Positions 1 to 6,619 of a stretch of 11,490 nt of DNA are shown in pieces (position 1 is the stretch's first letter; every line of letters begins with the position of its first letter). The notes under the pieces were generated by a model. That model saw nothing but the letters and a program-made list of their open reading frames with translations, did no database searches and was not told the DNA's origin. Origin of the DNA: Flavobacteriales bacterium UBA3376 (GTDB lineage: Bacteria; Bacteroidota; Bacteroidia; Flavobacteriales; Weeksellaceae). The position numbers and the translations under genes are program-made. Location of the stretch: the NCBI GenBank assembly GCA_002359055.1, contig DEQC01000096.1, positions 9,458 to 20,947 on the forward strand, written 5' to 3'.

Positions 1-13
1 AAACAAACATGCA

Positions 14-2119
14 ATGAAAAAAAAGTTTCTGGTTTTATTAAACATTGGAATAGCTATGAACTTAATGGCTCAGGATTTTAAGGGGAAGTACCCTACAACT
101 AAAAAAGTCAATCAAGTAGATAACTTTTTTGGAGTAAATGTAAACGACCCTTATCGTTGGTTAGAAGATGATTTATCAACGGATACTAAAAACTGGGTTG
201 AAACTCAAAATAAAGTAACTTTCGAATATTTGGATCAAATCAAATTTAGAGAAAAACTAAAAAATCAATTGACTGATCTTTGGAATTATGAAAAAATATC
301 TGCCCCTTTCAAAAGAGGTGATTACACTTATTTCTATAAAAATGACGGATTGCAACAGCATTCTGTTCTTTACAGGATAACAAAAGATGGAAAAGAAGAA
401 GTTTTTATTGATCCAAATAAATTCTCTGCAGATGGCACGACTTCATTGGCCGGAGTTAGTTTCTCAGAAGATGGGTCACTTTGTGCTTATCAAATTTCTG
501 AAGGAGGTTCTGACTGGAGAAAAGTGATTGTTATTGATGTAAATACCAATAAACAAATCGGCGATACTCTAACCGATGTTAAATTCAGTGGAATTTCTTG
601 GAAAGGAAATGAAGGCTTTTATTATTCTAGCTATGATAAACCTGAAGGAAGTGAATTGTCACAAATGACCGATAGACACAAATTGTATTTCCATAAATTA
701 AATACACCACAAAAAGACGATGCTTTAATTTTTGGAGGTGATGTAACTCCAAGGAGATATATCAGCGGTTCTGTAACTGAAGATGGAAGATTTTTGGTAA
801 TTACAACCGCTGTTTCAACGACTGGAAATGAATTGTACATTCAAAATTTACAAGAAAAGAATGCACCTATCATTCCAATTTTAGACAACTTCGATTCAAC
901 GACTCATATCGTTGATAACAAGGGTGATGAATTATACTTATTGACGAACTTAAATGCAGCAAACAATCGTTTGGTAAAAACCAATGTCAAAAATCCAAAA
1001 CCAAATACTTGGGTAGATGTAATTCCTGAAACTGAAAATGTTTTATCGATCTCTACTGCAGGTGGATATTTGTTTGCACACTATATGAAAGATGCATTAG
1101 ATGTAGTACAGCAATTTAATCATTCAGGTAAAATGATTAGAGAAATCAAATTACCAGGTCAAGGTTCAGCGAGTGGTTTTTCGGGTAAAAAAGAAGAAAA
1201 GGAAATCTATTTTTCATTCAGTAATTATGTAACTCCAGGGACGATTTATAGCTATCAAGTAGATTCTGGTGAAACTAAATTATACATGCAACCCGATATT
1301 AAATTCGATCCAGAGCAATTTGAATCCAAACAAGTTTTCTACACATCTAAAGATGGAACCAAAGTTCCTATGATGATTTCTTATAAAAAAGGAATCAAAT
1401 TGGACGGCAAAAACCCAACGATTTTATATGGATATGGTGGATTTAACATCAGTTTGACGCCTTCATTCAGTGTAGCCAACGCAGTTTGGATGGAAAATGG
1501 CGGCATCTACGCTGTACCTAACTTGAGAGGTGGTGGAGAATATGGAAAAAAATGGCATGATGGAGGAAGACAGATGAATAAATTAAATGTTTTCCACGAT
1601 TTTATAGCTGCTGCTGAATATTTATTCGAAAACAATTACACTTCAAATGATTATTTGGCTTTATCTGGTGGATCAAACGGTGGATTGTTGGTAGGTGCAA
1701 CTATGACATTGGAGCCAGGTTTAGCAAAAGTAGCTTTACCAGCTGTAGGAGTTTTAGATATGTTGCGTTACCACACTTTCACTGCAGGTGCAGGTTGGGC
1801 TTATGACTATGGAACTGCAAACGACAGCAAAGAGATGTTTGAATATTTAAAGGGATATTCTCCGGTTCACAATGTTAAAAAGGATGTTTGCTATCCAGCA
1901 ACTATGGTGACTACAGGAGATCATGACGACAGAGTTGTTCCGGCACATAGCTATAAATTTGCAGCTGAATTACAAGCTAAACAAGGTTGTTCAAATCCAA
2001 CTTTGATTCGTATCGATACAAAGGCAGGTCATGGTGCAGGAAAATCAACCGAAGCCATCATCAATGAAACTACTGATAAGTTTGCATTTACTTTGTACAA
2101 TATGGGATTGGTTAAATAA
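14..2119 (+). CDS. Secreted prolyl oligopeptidase (peptidase family S9A)
   Basis: Serine peptidase that cleaves short peptides after proline, probably in the periplasm. The 701-residue protein begins with a signal peptide (residues 1-20, ending LMAQ). A seven-bladed beta-propeller domain gating the active site should occupy about residues 70-430, and the alpha/beta-hydrolase peptidase domain runs from about 460 to the end. The catalytic serine is Ser554 in GGSNGG. The aspartate is most likely Asp638 in DHDDRVVP, and the histidine is His673 in AGHGAG. Spacing and length match the intact S9A family, so the gene looks complete. The ATG lies only 13 bases from the window edge, so its promoter and ribosome site cannot be judged. 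It converges with the B12 uptake operon and shares its terminator; there is no sign of a functional link. Peptide scavenging is an inference from the family. Confidence 0.95.
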   Translation: MKKKFLVLLNIGIAMNLMAQDFKGKYPTTKKVNQVDNFFGVNVNDPYRWLEDDLSTDTKNWVETQNKVTFEYLDQIKFREKLKNQLTDLWNYEKISAPFKRGDYTYFYKNDGLQQHSVLYRITKDGKEEVFIDPNKFSADGTTSLAGVSFSEDGSLCAYQISEGGSDWRKVIVIDVNTNKQIGDTLTDVKFSGISWKGNEGFYYSSYDKPEGSELSQMTDRHKLYFHKLNTPQKDDALIFGGDVTPRRYISGSVTEDGRFLVITTAVSTTGNELYIQNLQEKNAPIIPILDNFDSTTHIVDNKGDELYLLTNLNAANNRLVKTNVKNPKPNTWVDVIPETENVLSISTAGGYLFAHYMKDALDVVQQFNHSGKMIREIKLPGQGSASGFSGKKEEKEIYFSFSNYVTPGTIYSYQVDSGETKLYMQPDIKFDPEQFESKQVFYTSKDGTKVPMMISYKKGIKLDGKNPTILYGYGGFNISLTPSFSVANAVWMENGGIYAVPNLRGGGEYGKKWHDGGRQMNKLNVFHDFIAAAEYLFENNYTSNDYLALSGGSNGGLLVGATMTLEPGLAKVALPAVGVLDMLRYHTFTAGAGWAYDYGTANDSKEMFEYLKGYSPVHNVKKDVCYPATMVTTGDHDDRVVPAHSYKFAAELQAKQGCSNPTLIRIDTKAGHGAGKSTEAIINETTDKFAFTLYNMGLVK

Positions 2120-2141
2120 TCTCATTAGTTATAAAAAACGT

Positions 2142-2169
2142 AAAAGCCGCTTCGAACGAAGCGGCTTTT
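2142..2169. terminator. Bidirectional intrinsic terminator between convergent genes
   Basis: A 12-bp perfect inverted repeat (AAAAGCCGCTTC / GAAGCGGCTTTT) with loop GAAC lies 22 bases after the peptidase stop codon and 31 bases after the stop of the opposing T9SS-protein gene. The A-rich 5' arm and T-rich 3' arm give a GC-rich stem followed by U residues on either strand, so it can end both transcripts. Confidence 0.9.
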
Positions 2170-2200
2170 ATTATTCAATCAATTTAAAACCTATGGAAAA

Positions 2201-3328
2201 TTATTTAACGATTAACTTTTTAACTTCAAATGTATTGCCACTCAGAATTTTTACTAAGTAAATTCCTTTGTTCAAATCTTTAACACTGATTGCTCGATTA
2301 GATGATACATCTTTGAAAGATTTCAACATTCTTCCATTCAAATCATAAATTTCAACTTTAGAAAGAGCTGCTGCATCTATATAGAACACATCATTGCTTG
2401 GATTAGGATAAATGCTGATTTTTGAATTTAAAACTTCTTTTACATTCAATTGTTCCGATTGATCGGTTGGAGTAATTGGGCGTCTTTCGCCAAAACTTAA
2501 ACCTAACCACTCGTTTGGATTCAATTCGATGCTCTGAAAATCTACTGCAGTTACCCAATTCGATAGGTCAGTACCTATATAAAATTTCCATGGATTAGTT
2601 TCGCTAACCGCTCCTTCAAAATCTCCCCAACTCAAATAAGTCAATTCGCCATCGGTGATTTCATAAGAAAAAGTTGACACTTGATTCATCAATATTTCCA
2701 AAGCATCTGCTGCTGAAATTGTTTCATCTTCGTATTTAATACCAAAAGCAAATGAATCATAACTCCCTTCGGTTTCCGTTCCAAAATCGACTACAATTAT
2801 GCTTTGATGATCGCCTTGTCCAAACCAATTGATAATATCATCAGAAGAAAACCAAAGCGAATGATAAGCAGGTAAAGGCTGATGTGGATGTTCTGGTGAT
2901 GGAGAAAATCCATAAGAAGTACCATACCAGCGACCATCGGTTAGACTTTCTGAAATTCCTCCAGACATAATCATATTATCACTACCCTCTCCAGACCAAG
3001 TGCTCCACCAATCGGGATCTCCTGCCAAACCGCTATGCGAATTGAATGCAATATCGCTCAGAAACGCGCCATTATAAGAAGTTTGAATATAAAAATTTGG
3101 TTCTGCTTGTTCGATGGCCATTAACATATCAGCCACTGTCAAATCATCTTCTTCATCGAATCTAAATCCCCATGCATACGAACGATCATCTGTTCCATCT
3201 CTGAAATCGACAATCATAAATGCTGTACTTTCTCCTTCTCCGACATAAAATTTCACATCTTCTTCAAAAAATTGAGCATACAACAATTGAGAAAATGCAA
3301 TCAAACCTAAAAATAAAATTTTCTTCAT
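2201..3328 (-). CDS. T9SS-exported surface protein with duplicated domain, in the B12 uptake operon
   Basis: 375 residues. The signal peptide is residues 1-19 (ends LLYAQ). A type A T9SS C-terminal sorting domain covers about 303-375, with the hallmark ISIYPNPSND, then VEIYDLNGRML and GIYLVKI. This predicts export across the outer membrane and release or surface attachment. Between them are two related copies, about 27-141 and 168-292. Copy 1 has FMIVDFRDG, SYAWGFRFDEED and LTVADMLMAIEQ; copy 2 has IIVVDFGTE, SFAFGIKYEDE and ISAADALEILMNQ. Both are rich in Trp, Tyr and acidic residues. I cannot assign the repeat to a named family. It is the last gene of the riboswitch-controlled operon, 13 bases after the propeller lipoprotein gene and just before the terminator. 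A role in binding corrinoids outside the cell is inferred from context alone; a protease-resistant adhesin or another secreted binding protein is possible. Confidence 0.88.
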   Translation of the reverse strand: MKKILFLGLIAFSQLLYAQFFEEDVKFYVGEGESTAFMIVDFRDGTDDRSYAWGFRFDEEDDLTVADMLMAIEQAEPNFYIQTSYNGAFLSDIAFNSHSGLAGDPDWWSTWSGEGSDNMIMSGGISESLTDGRWYGTSYGFSPSPEHPHQPLPAYHSLWFSSDDIINWFGQGDHQSIIVVDFGTETEGSYDSFAFGIKYEDETISAADALEILMNQVSTFSYEITDGELTYLSWGDFEGAVSETNPWKFYIGTDLSNWVTAVDFQSIELNPNEWLGLSFGERRPITPTDQSEQLNVKEVLNSKISIYPNPSNDVFYIDAAALSKVEIYDLNGRMLKSFKDVSSNRAISVKDLNKGIYLVKILSGNTFEVKKLIVK

Positions 3329-3341
3329 TATTTATTAATTA

Positions 3342-4418
3342 TTAATTATTAAAATACACTCCATTTGGCATTAAACCATTGATCGGATATTGACTGTCTA
3401 AATTTCCATTCAATGAAAACACAAAAAGTTTCCCATTGCTGACATAATCCACCGCATCACATACATATATCCAACCATTCAAAACATTGAATCCATAAAT
3501 GAGCGAAACGCCTTCATCTGATGTGGAAATCAATGGTGAATCGTTGAATTGTAAATTCGCTGTAGATGTTCTATAAACACCACTTCCAATCACATAATAT
3601 ATATTACCATTTTCTATTTGTAAATGTATAGGATGTACGCCCGAAGGGAACTCAATTTGATCGACGATTTGATGAGTTTGCAAATCGATTTTTTGCAAAG
3701 CAGCCATGGTTTCAGCTCCTGTCCAAGCTTCTCTTCCTGAACTCATTACGAACAAATTACCGTTTTCTATTTGCATCCCATCAGGAACATCGTTGATTTC
3801 AATGCTTTCTACTATGGAATGAGCCTCCAAATCCATAACAGAAATGGTATTTCCAAAAGCATAATCTCCACGTTGAGCGATGTAGAGCTTGTTGTTATAA
3901 ATTTCTAATCTTTCCGGACCTTGAGCCACAGGAATTGTAGAAGTAACTTCAAATGTATTTAAATCAACTACAGCTATAAAATCATCATTCGCATCATTTC
4001 CATCACCCCAATTCGAAATATACCCCATTCCATTATGAGCTTTAATATATCTGGGATTGTACAAATCTCCTGCAATGGTTGCTATGCTTTCAAAAGTAAA
4101 ACGATTCACCACTTCAACTGTATTTGAATTATTTACAACTATAAAAGCTAAATCTTCATAAAAATCTATACTCATAGCAACGTCACCTAAAGCACGATTG
4201 TTCATGCTTGAAAAAATATTGTTTTGGATTTCTCCTGTATTTGAAATAAAACTGACAGAAGCATTGCCTGACATAAATGCTCCTTCATTTAATACCAAAA
4301 CACCGTTGAAGAAATTATTAGATGGGGTTTCTTGAACTGATTGTACATCATCGTCACTATTACACGACATTGTTAGAGCTAAAATCAATAAGCTCCATAA
4401 AAATATTATCCTTTTCAT
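3342..4418 (-). CDS. YncE/DUF5074-like beta-propeller surface lipoprotein, probable BtuG-type cobalamin-binding protein
   Basis: 358 residues. Residues 1-18 are a lipoprotein signal peptide with the lipidated cysteine at Cys19 (TMSC). The residues after it, NSDDD, match the flavobacterial lipoprotein export signal (S-D-D/E), so the protein should sit on the outer face of the outer membrane. From about residue 37 there are repeated beta-propeller blade motifs such as FIAVVDLNTFEVTSTIPVAQGPERLEI, of the form 'x-V-D-hydrophobic ... x-x-I-x-V-G-x-x-P'. These resemble the YncE and DUF5074 groups. In gut Bacteroides, the propeller lipoprotein BtuG pairs with the B12 receptor BtuB and captures cobalamin with very high affinity. 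The gene starts 3 bases after the receptor's stop codon, so the two are co-transcribed and probably translationally linked. The fold and location are well supported; ligand identity is inferred from operon position and the riboswitch. Confidence 0.88.
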   Translation of the reverse strand: MKRIIFLWSLLILALTMSCNSDDDVQSVQETPSNNFFNGVLVLNEGAFMSGNASVSFISNTGEIQNNIFSSMNNRALGDVAMSIDFYEDLAFIVVNNSNTVEVVNRFTFESIATIAGDLYNPRYIKAHNGMGYISNWGDGNDANDDFIAVVDLNTFEVTSTIPVAQGPERLEIYNNKLYIAQRGDYAFGNTISVMDLEAHSIVESIEINDVPDGMQIENGNLFVMSSGREAWTGAETMAALQKIDLQTHQIVDQIEFPSGVHPIHLQIENGNIYYVIGSGVYRTSTANLQFNDSPLISTSDEGVSLIYGFNVLNGWIYVCDAVDYVSNGKLFVFSLNGNLDSQYPINGLMPNGVYFNN

Positions 4419-4421
4419 GCT

Positions 4422-6272
4422 TTAAAATTTTATGTTAAAAAAAACATGGAAACTCCTACCTGCCATCGGTCGATTTTCCACTACTTCATATTCATAATCC
4501 ATTAAATTCAATACTTCAAATCCAACGCTATAATTTCGTTTCTTTCCTAAACTATATTCCAAACCGAGATTATTGATAAAATATTCATCTTGTCGATTGG
4601 ATTCATCGTTTTCTATAGTTGTATAAACTTTTCCGTTATATAAAAACTGAGAATAAATTGAAAAACCTTTCCAAGCATAAGCCATCGATGCTGTAGCTTT
4701 GTGATAGGGTACGTAAATCAATTGTTTTTTATACCTCAGATCTTCTGAAACCGTATATGCGTAAGTTGATGATAATTTTAAGTGATGATTTCCGAATTTT
4801 TTGTTGGCGGACAAAATTGCTTCCAATCCATAAATTCTCACATCATCTACATTTTCTGGTTGCCAAATAATTCCTCCCAATGGATTTGAATTTGGTATCC
4901 ATCGAATCAAATCTTTGACAGAATTATAATACACACCAATGGTCAAATGAATGTTTTTATATGAAAATTCTTGATTGATTTCTGCTTGATAAGATTTTTC
5001 TGGTTTCAAATCGGTATTTCCTACACCTGGCCAATAAAGGTCATTATAAGTTGGAATTCTAAAATTCTTTGAAGCATTGAATTTTAAACGATAAAAATCA
5101 CTGACTTCCCAAACTCCTCCCAACGAAGATAGAATTGGATTTCCATATTGATCGCTAAATTCTTGTCTTAAACTTAATTCATAATAAAATTTCGATAGGA
5201 TTTTATGATGGAGCGACAAACTAATTGCGCTTAAATTTCTTGTTTTCTCCGACATTTCAGCTCCACTGAAACCCTGATTATAAGTATTTTCAAAAATGGT
5301 TCTGAAATTCACTTTTGAGTTGAGTCGATAAATTAAATCATATTTAGCAATCAATGAATTCACCTTTCCATTGTCATGTTTGTCTCTATCTTTGTTCGGA
5401 TAAAATCTATAGTTTTCAGATAGGTAAGCAATTTTGAAATTCGACCCAAAGCGTCTGAATCTACTGTCCCATTCGATTAAACTTCGGGTATTATAATCTT
5501 CATATTTTTGACGAGTTGCATATGGAGAAATCACTGATAAGTTGCGTTTGGCTTGAAAGAGATTTCCATAAAACTTCAAGGTATTTCTGTGGTTGATTTT
5601 ATAAGCTGCCGATACACTAAAGTTGTTGTTATAGAATTCTCCATTGATGTTTTTATCGCTCAAATATGAGTTCGGATATTCATAATCATTGTCGGAAGAA
5701 TGTCGGGTATAACCCAAATTTAGACTCAATTTCTCATTCGAATAAGCACTTCTAAAATCGGCATTAAATGTATTGAAACTTCCATATTTCAGAAACAATT
5801 GATGATTTAAACCTTGATTAAATTTAAATTGATTTACCAGATGTACACTTCCCCCCACTGAACTATTGATATCTGCTACGTTTCCACCACCGGCTTTGAC
5901 TTCGATTTGGTCGAATCCTCGAACATTGATGGTATTGAAATCCGTTTGCCCAGTCGTTTGGGAATTAATATTGATTCCATTCCACAATACTACAGTTTGA
6001 GAAGCTGTCGTCCCTCTAAAAGATGGAGAAGACACCATTCCTGCACCGCTTTCTTTGAAATATATATTTGAATTAAAATTGAGTAATTGTGTCAAAGAAG
6101 GTTGACTTCTTTCGATGATAGAATCAGATATAGAGATTAGGGACTGCGTTTGTATTTCTGTCAAATTTTGATTGGCAGTAATAATTGCTTCCTCCAGTTT
6201 TACAGTATCCTGCTGAGCAATTAACCCTTGAACACCAAAAAGGCTAAATAATAAAATAGATATTTTTTTCAT
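4422..6272 (-). CDS. btuB: BtuB-like TonB-dependent outer-membrane receptor for cobalamin
   Basis: Outer-membrane active transporter driven by TonB-ExbBD, here predicted to import vitamin B12 or related corrinoids. From the ATG at 6272 the protein has 616 residues: signal peptide 1-20 (ends GLIAQ), then DTVKLEEAIITANQ as the possible TonB-box region. The plug domain follows to about residue 140, with PSFRGTTASQTVVLWNGI, QIEVKAGGG and SSVGGSVHLV. A 22-strand barrel should fill the rest, ending in FHVFFNIKF with the C-terminal aromatic residue typical of outer-membrane barrels. The short length and RPMAGRSFHV ending fit the BtuB type rather than the larger SusC type. A longer reading from 6302 would need a TTG start and adds non-signal residues, so I reject it. 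It is the first gene after a cobalamin riboswitch, which is the main evidence for its substrate. Translation start may be controlled by the hairpins at 6273-6302. Confidence 0.92.
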   Translation of the reverse strand: MKKISILLFSLFGVQGLIAQQDTVKLEEAIITANQNLTEIQTQSLISISDSIIERSQPSLTQLLNFNSNIYFKESGAGMVSSPSFRGTTASQTVVLWNGININSQTTGQTDFNTINVRGFDQIEVKAGGGNVADINSSVGGSVHLVNQFKFNQGLNHQLFLKYGSFNTFNADFRSAYSNEKLSLNLGYTRHSSDNDYEYPNSYLSDKNINGEFYNNNFSVSAAYKINHRNTLKFYGNLFQAKRNLSVISPYATRQKYEDYNTRSLIEWDSRFRRFGSNFKIAYLSENYRFYPNKDRDKHDNGKVNSLIAKYDLIYRLNSKVNFRTIFENTYNQGFSGAEMSEKTRNLSAISLSLHHKILSKFYYELSLRQEFSDQYGNPILSSLGGVWEVSDFYRLKFNASKNFRIPTYNDLYWPGVGNTDLKPEKSYQAEINQEFSYKNIHLTIGVYYNSVKDLIRWIPNSNPLGGIIWQPENVDDVRIYGLEAILSANKKFGNHHLKLSSTYAYTVSEDLRYKKQLIYVPYHKATASMAYAWKGFSIYSQFLYNGKVYTTIENDESNRQDEYFINNLGLEYSLGKKRNYSVGFEVLNLMDYEYEVVENRPMAGRSFHVFFNIKF

Positions 6273-6302
6273 AGCAATCGATTGCTTTTCCTCCGAAAGC
6301 AA
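6273..6302 (-). promoter_or_regulatory. Candidate expression platform: Shine-Dalgarno in a hairpin loop, with a competing hairpin
   Basis: Read on the minus strand between the riboswitch and the receptor ATG. TTGCTTT (6302-6296) can pair with AAAGCAA (6288-6282) in a 7-bp stem whose 7-base loop CGGAGGA contains the whole Shine-Dalgarno GGAGG. The 3' arm also begins the perfect 14-base palindrome AGCAATCGATTGCT (6286-6273), which can fold as a 5-bp hairpin with loop TCGA and ends directly before the ATG. The two hairpins share AGCAA and are mutually exclusive. The linear gap from GGAGG to ATG is 17 bases, too long for normal initiation unless the palindrome hairpin folds it away. The pairings are visible in the sequence; their regulatory role is inferred. 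Confidence 0.55.
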
Positions 6303-6317
6303 AAAAATTATTGTTAA

Positions 6318-6475
6318 TTATTTGGCAGGTCTCCTGGCTTGTTCTGTTACCTTCCCATACATAAAGTACAGTGGTTTGAAGTAAGGTTTAATTTGAACTT
6401 ACAGTTGCGGGGACAGCTTCGGACTTGAACCGAATTCCCTTTTCATTCCGATGTTTAAAACGGAACACCAAATAA
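6318..6475 (-). promoter_or_regulatory. Cobalamin (B12) riboswitch
   Basis: Complete cobalamin riboswitch in the leader of the BtuB-like receptor gene. On the minus strand the order is as follows. The 5' arm of P1 is TTATTTGG (6475-6468). A P2 hairpin has TTCCG and CGGAA arms. The conserved core (6439-6399) contains GGGAA, a GGT...TCCG segment, GCTG, and CCCCGCAACTGTAA. A variable arm with TGGGAAGG follows, then the B12 box AGCCAGGAGACCTGCC (6339-6324). The 3' arm of P1 is CCAAATAA (6325-6318), an 8-bp perfect match to the 5' arm. Binding of adenosyl- or other cobalamins should reduce expression of the three downstream genes. I see no terminator with a U-run between the aptamer and the ATG, which points to translational rather than transcriptional control. 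Confidence 0.96.
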
Positions 6476-6479
6476 GTTG

Positions 6480-6510
6480 CAAATATAAATAAAAGCCGTG
6501 TATAGTTCAA
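6480..6510 (-). promoter_or_regulatory. Bacteroidota-type promoter of the B12 uptake operon
   Basis: On the minus strand a perfect -7 element TATATTTG (6487-6480, consensus TAnnTTTG) is preceded by TTG (6510-6508) with a 20-base spacer, as expected for the primary sigma factor of Bacteroidota. A start point about 5-7 bases downstream would fall at about 6473-6475, at the first base of riboswitch stem P1. Confidence 0.75.
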
Positions 6511-6563
6511 TAAGTTTTAAAGAATATATCGATTCAAGTATCATTTACTCTATAGATTTAAAC

Positions 6564-6592
6564 AAAAAAACCACCAACTTTCGCTGGTGGTT
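6564..6592 (-). terminator. Intrinsic terminator after the PBP1A gene
   Basis: Minus-strand stem AACCACCA / TGGTGGTT (6592-6585 and 6576-6569) is followed by a run of seven T (6570-6564). It lies 27 bases after the penicillin-binding-protein stop codon and ends the ricT-gldH-PBP1A transcript before the B12 operon promoter. The rest of the intergenic stretch from 6303 to 6619 is taken up by the riboswitch, its promoter and the candidate platform. Confidence 0.88.
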
Positions 6593-6619
6593 AAAAGCTA
6601 TTATTTGTACAAATTTTAT

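Noticed and set aside
2031..2261. 76-codon plus-strand frame running over the peptidase end and terminator
   Set aside because: It overlaps the active-site histidine region in another frame, crosses a strong terminator hairpin, and its translation resembles no protein.
3325..3352. ATTAATTATTAATTATT repeats between the lipoprotein and T9SS genes
   Set aside because: A short AT-rich direct repeat that overlaps a stop codon and a 13-base gap; no operator or terminator shape is apparent.
6270..6302. Longer receptor start at 6302, adding ten residues
   Set aside because: The codon is TTG and the added residues precede a normal signal peptide; the ATG at 6272 gives MKKISILLF, a typical start. The extra stretch is better explained as the Shine-Dalgarno and hairpin region.
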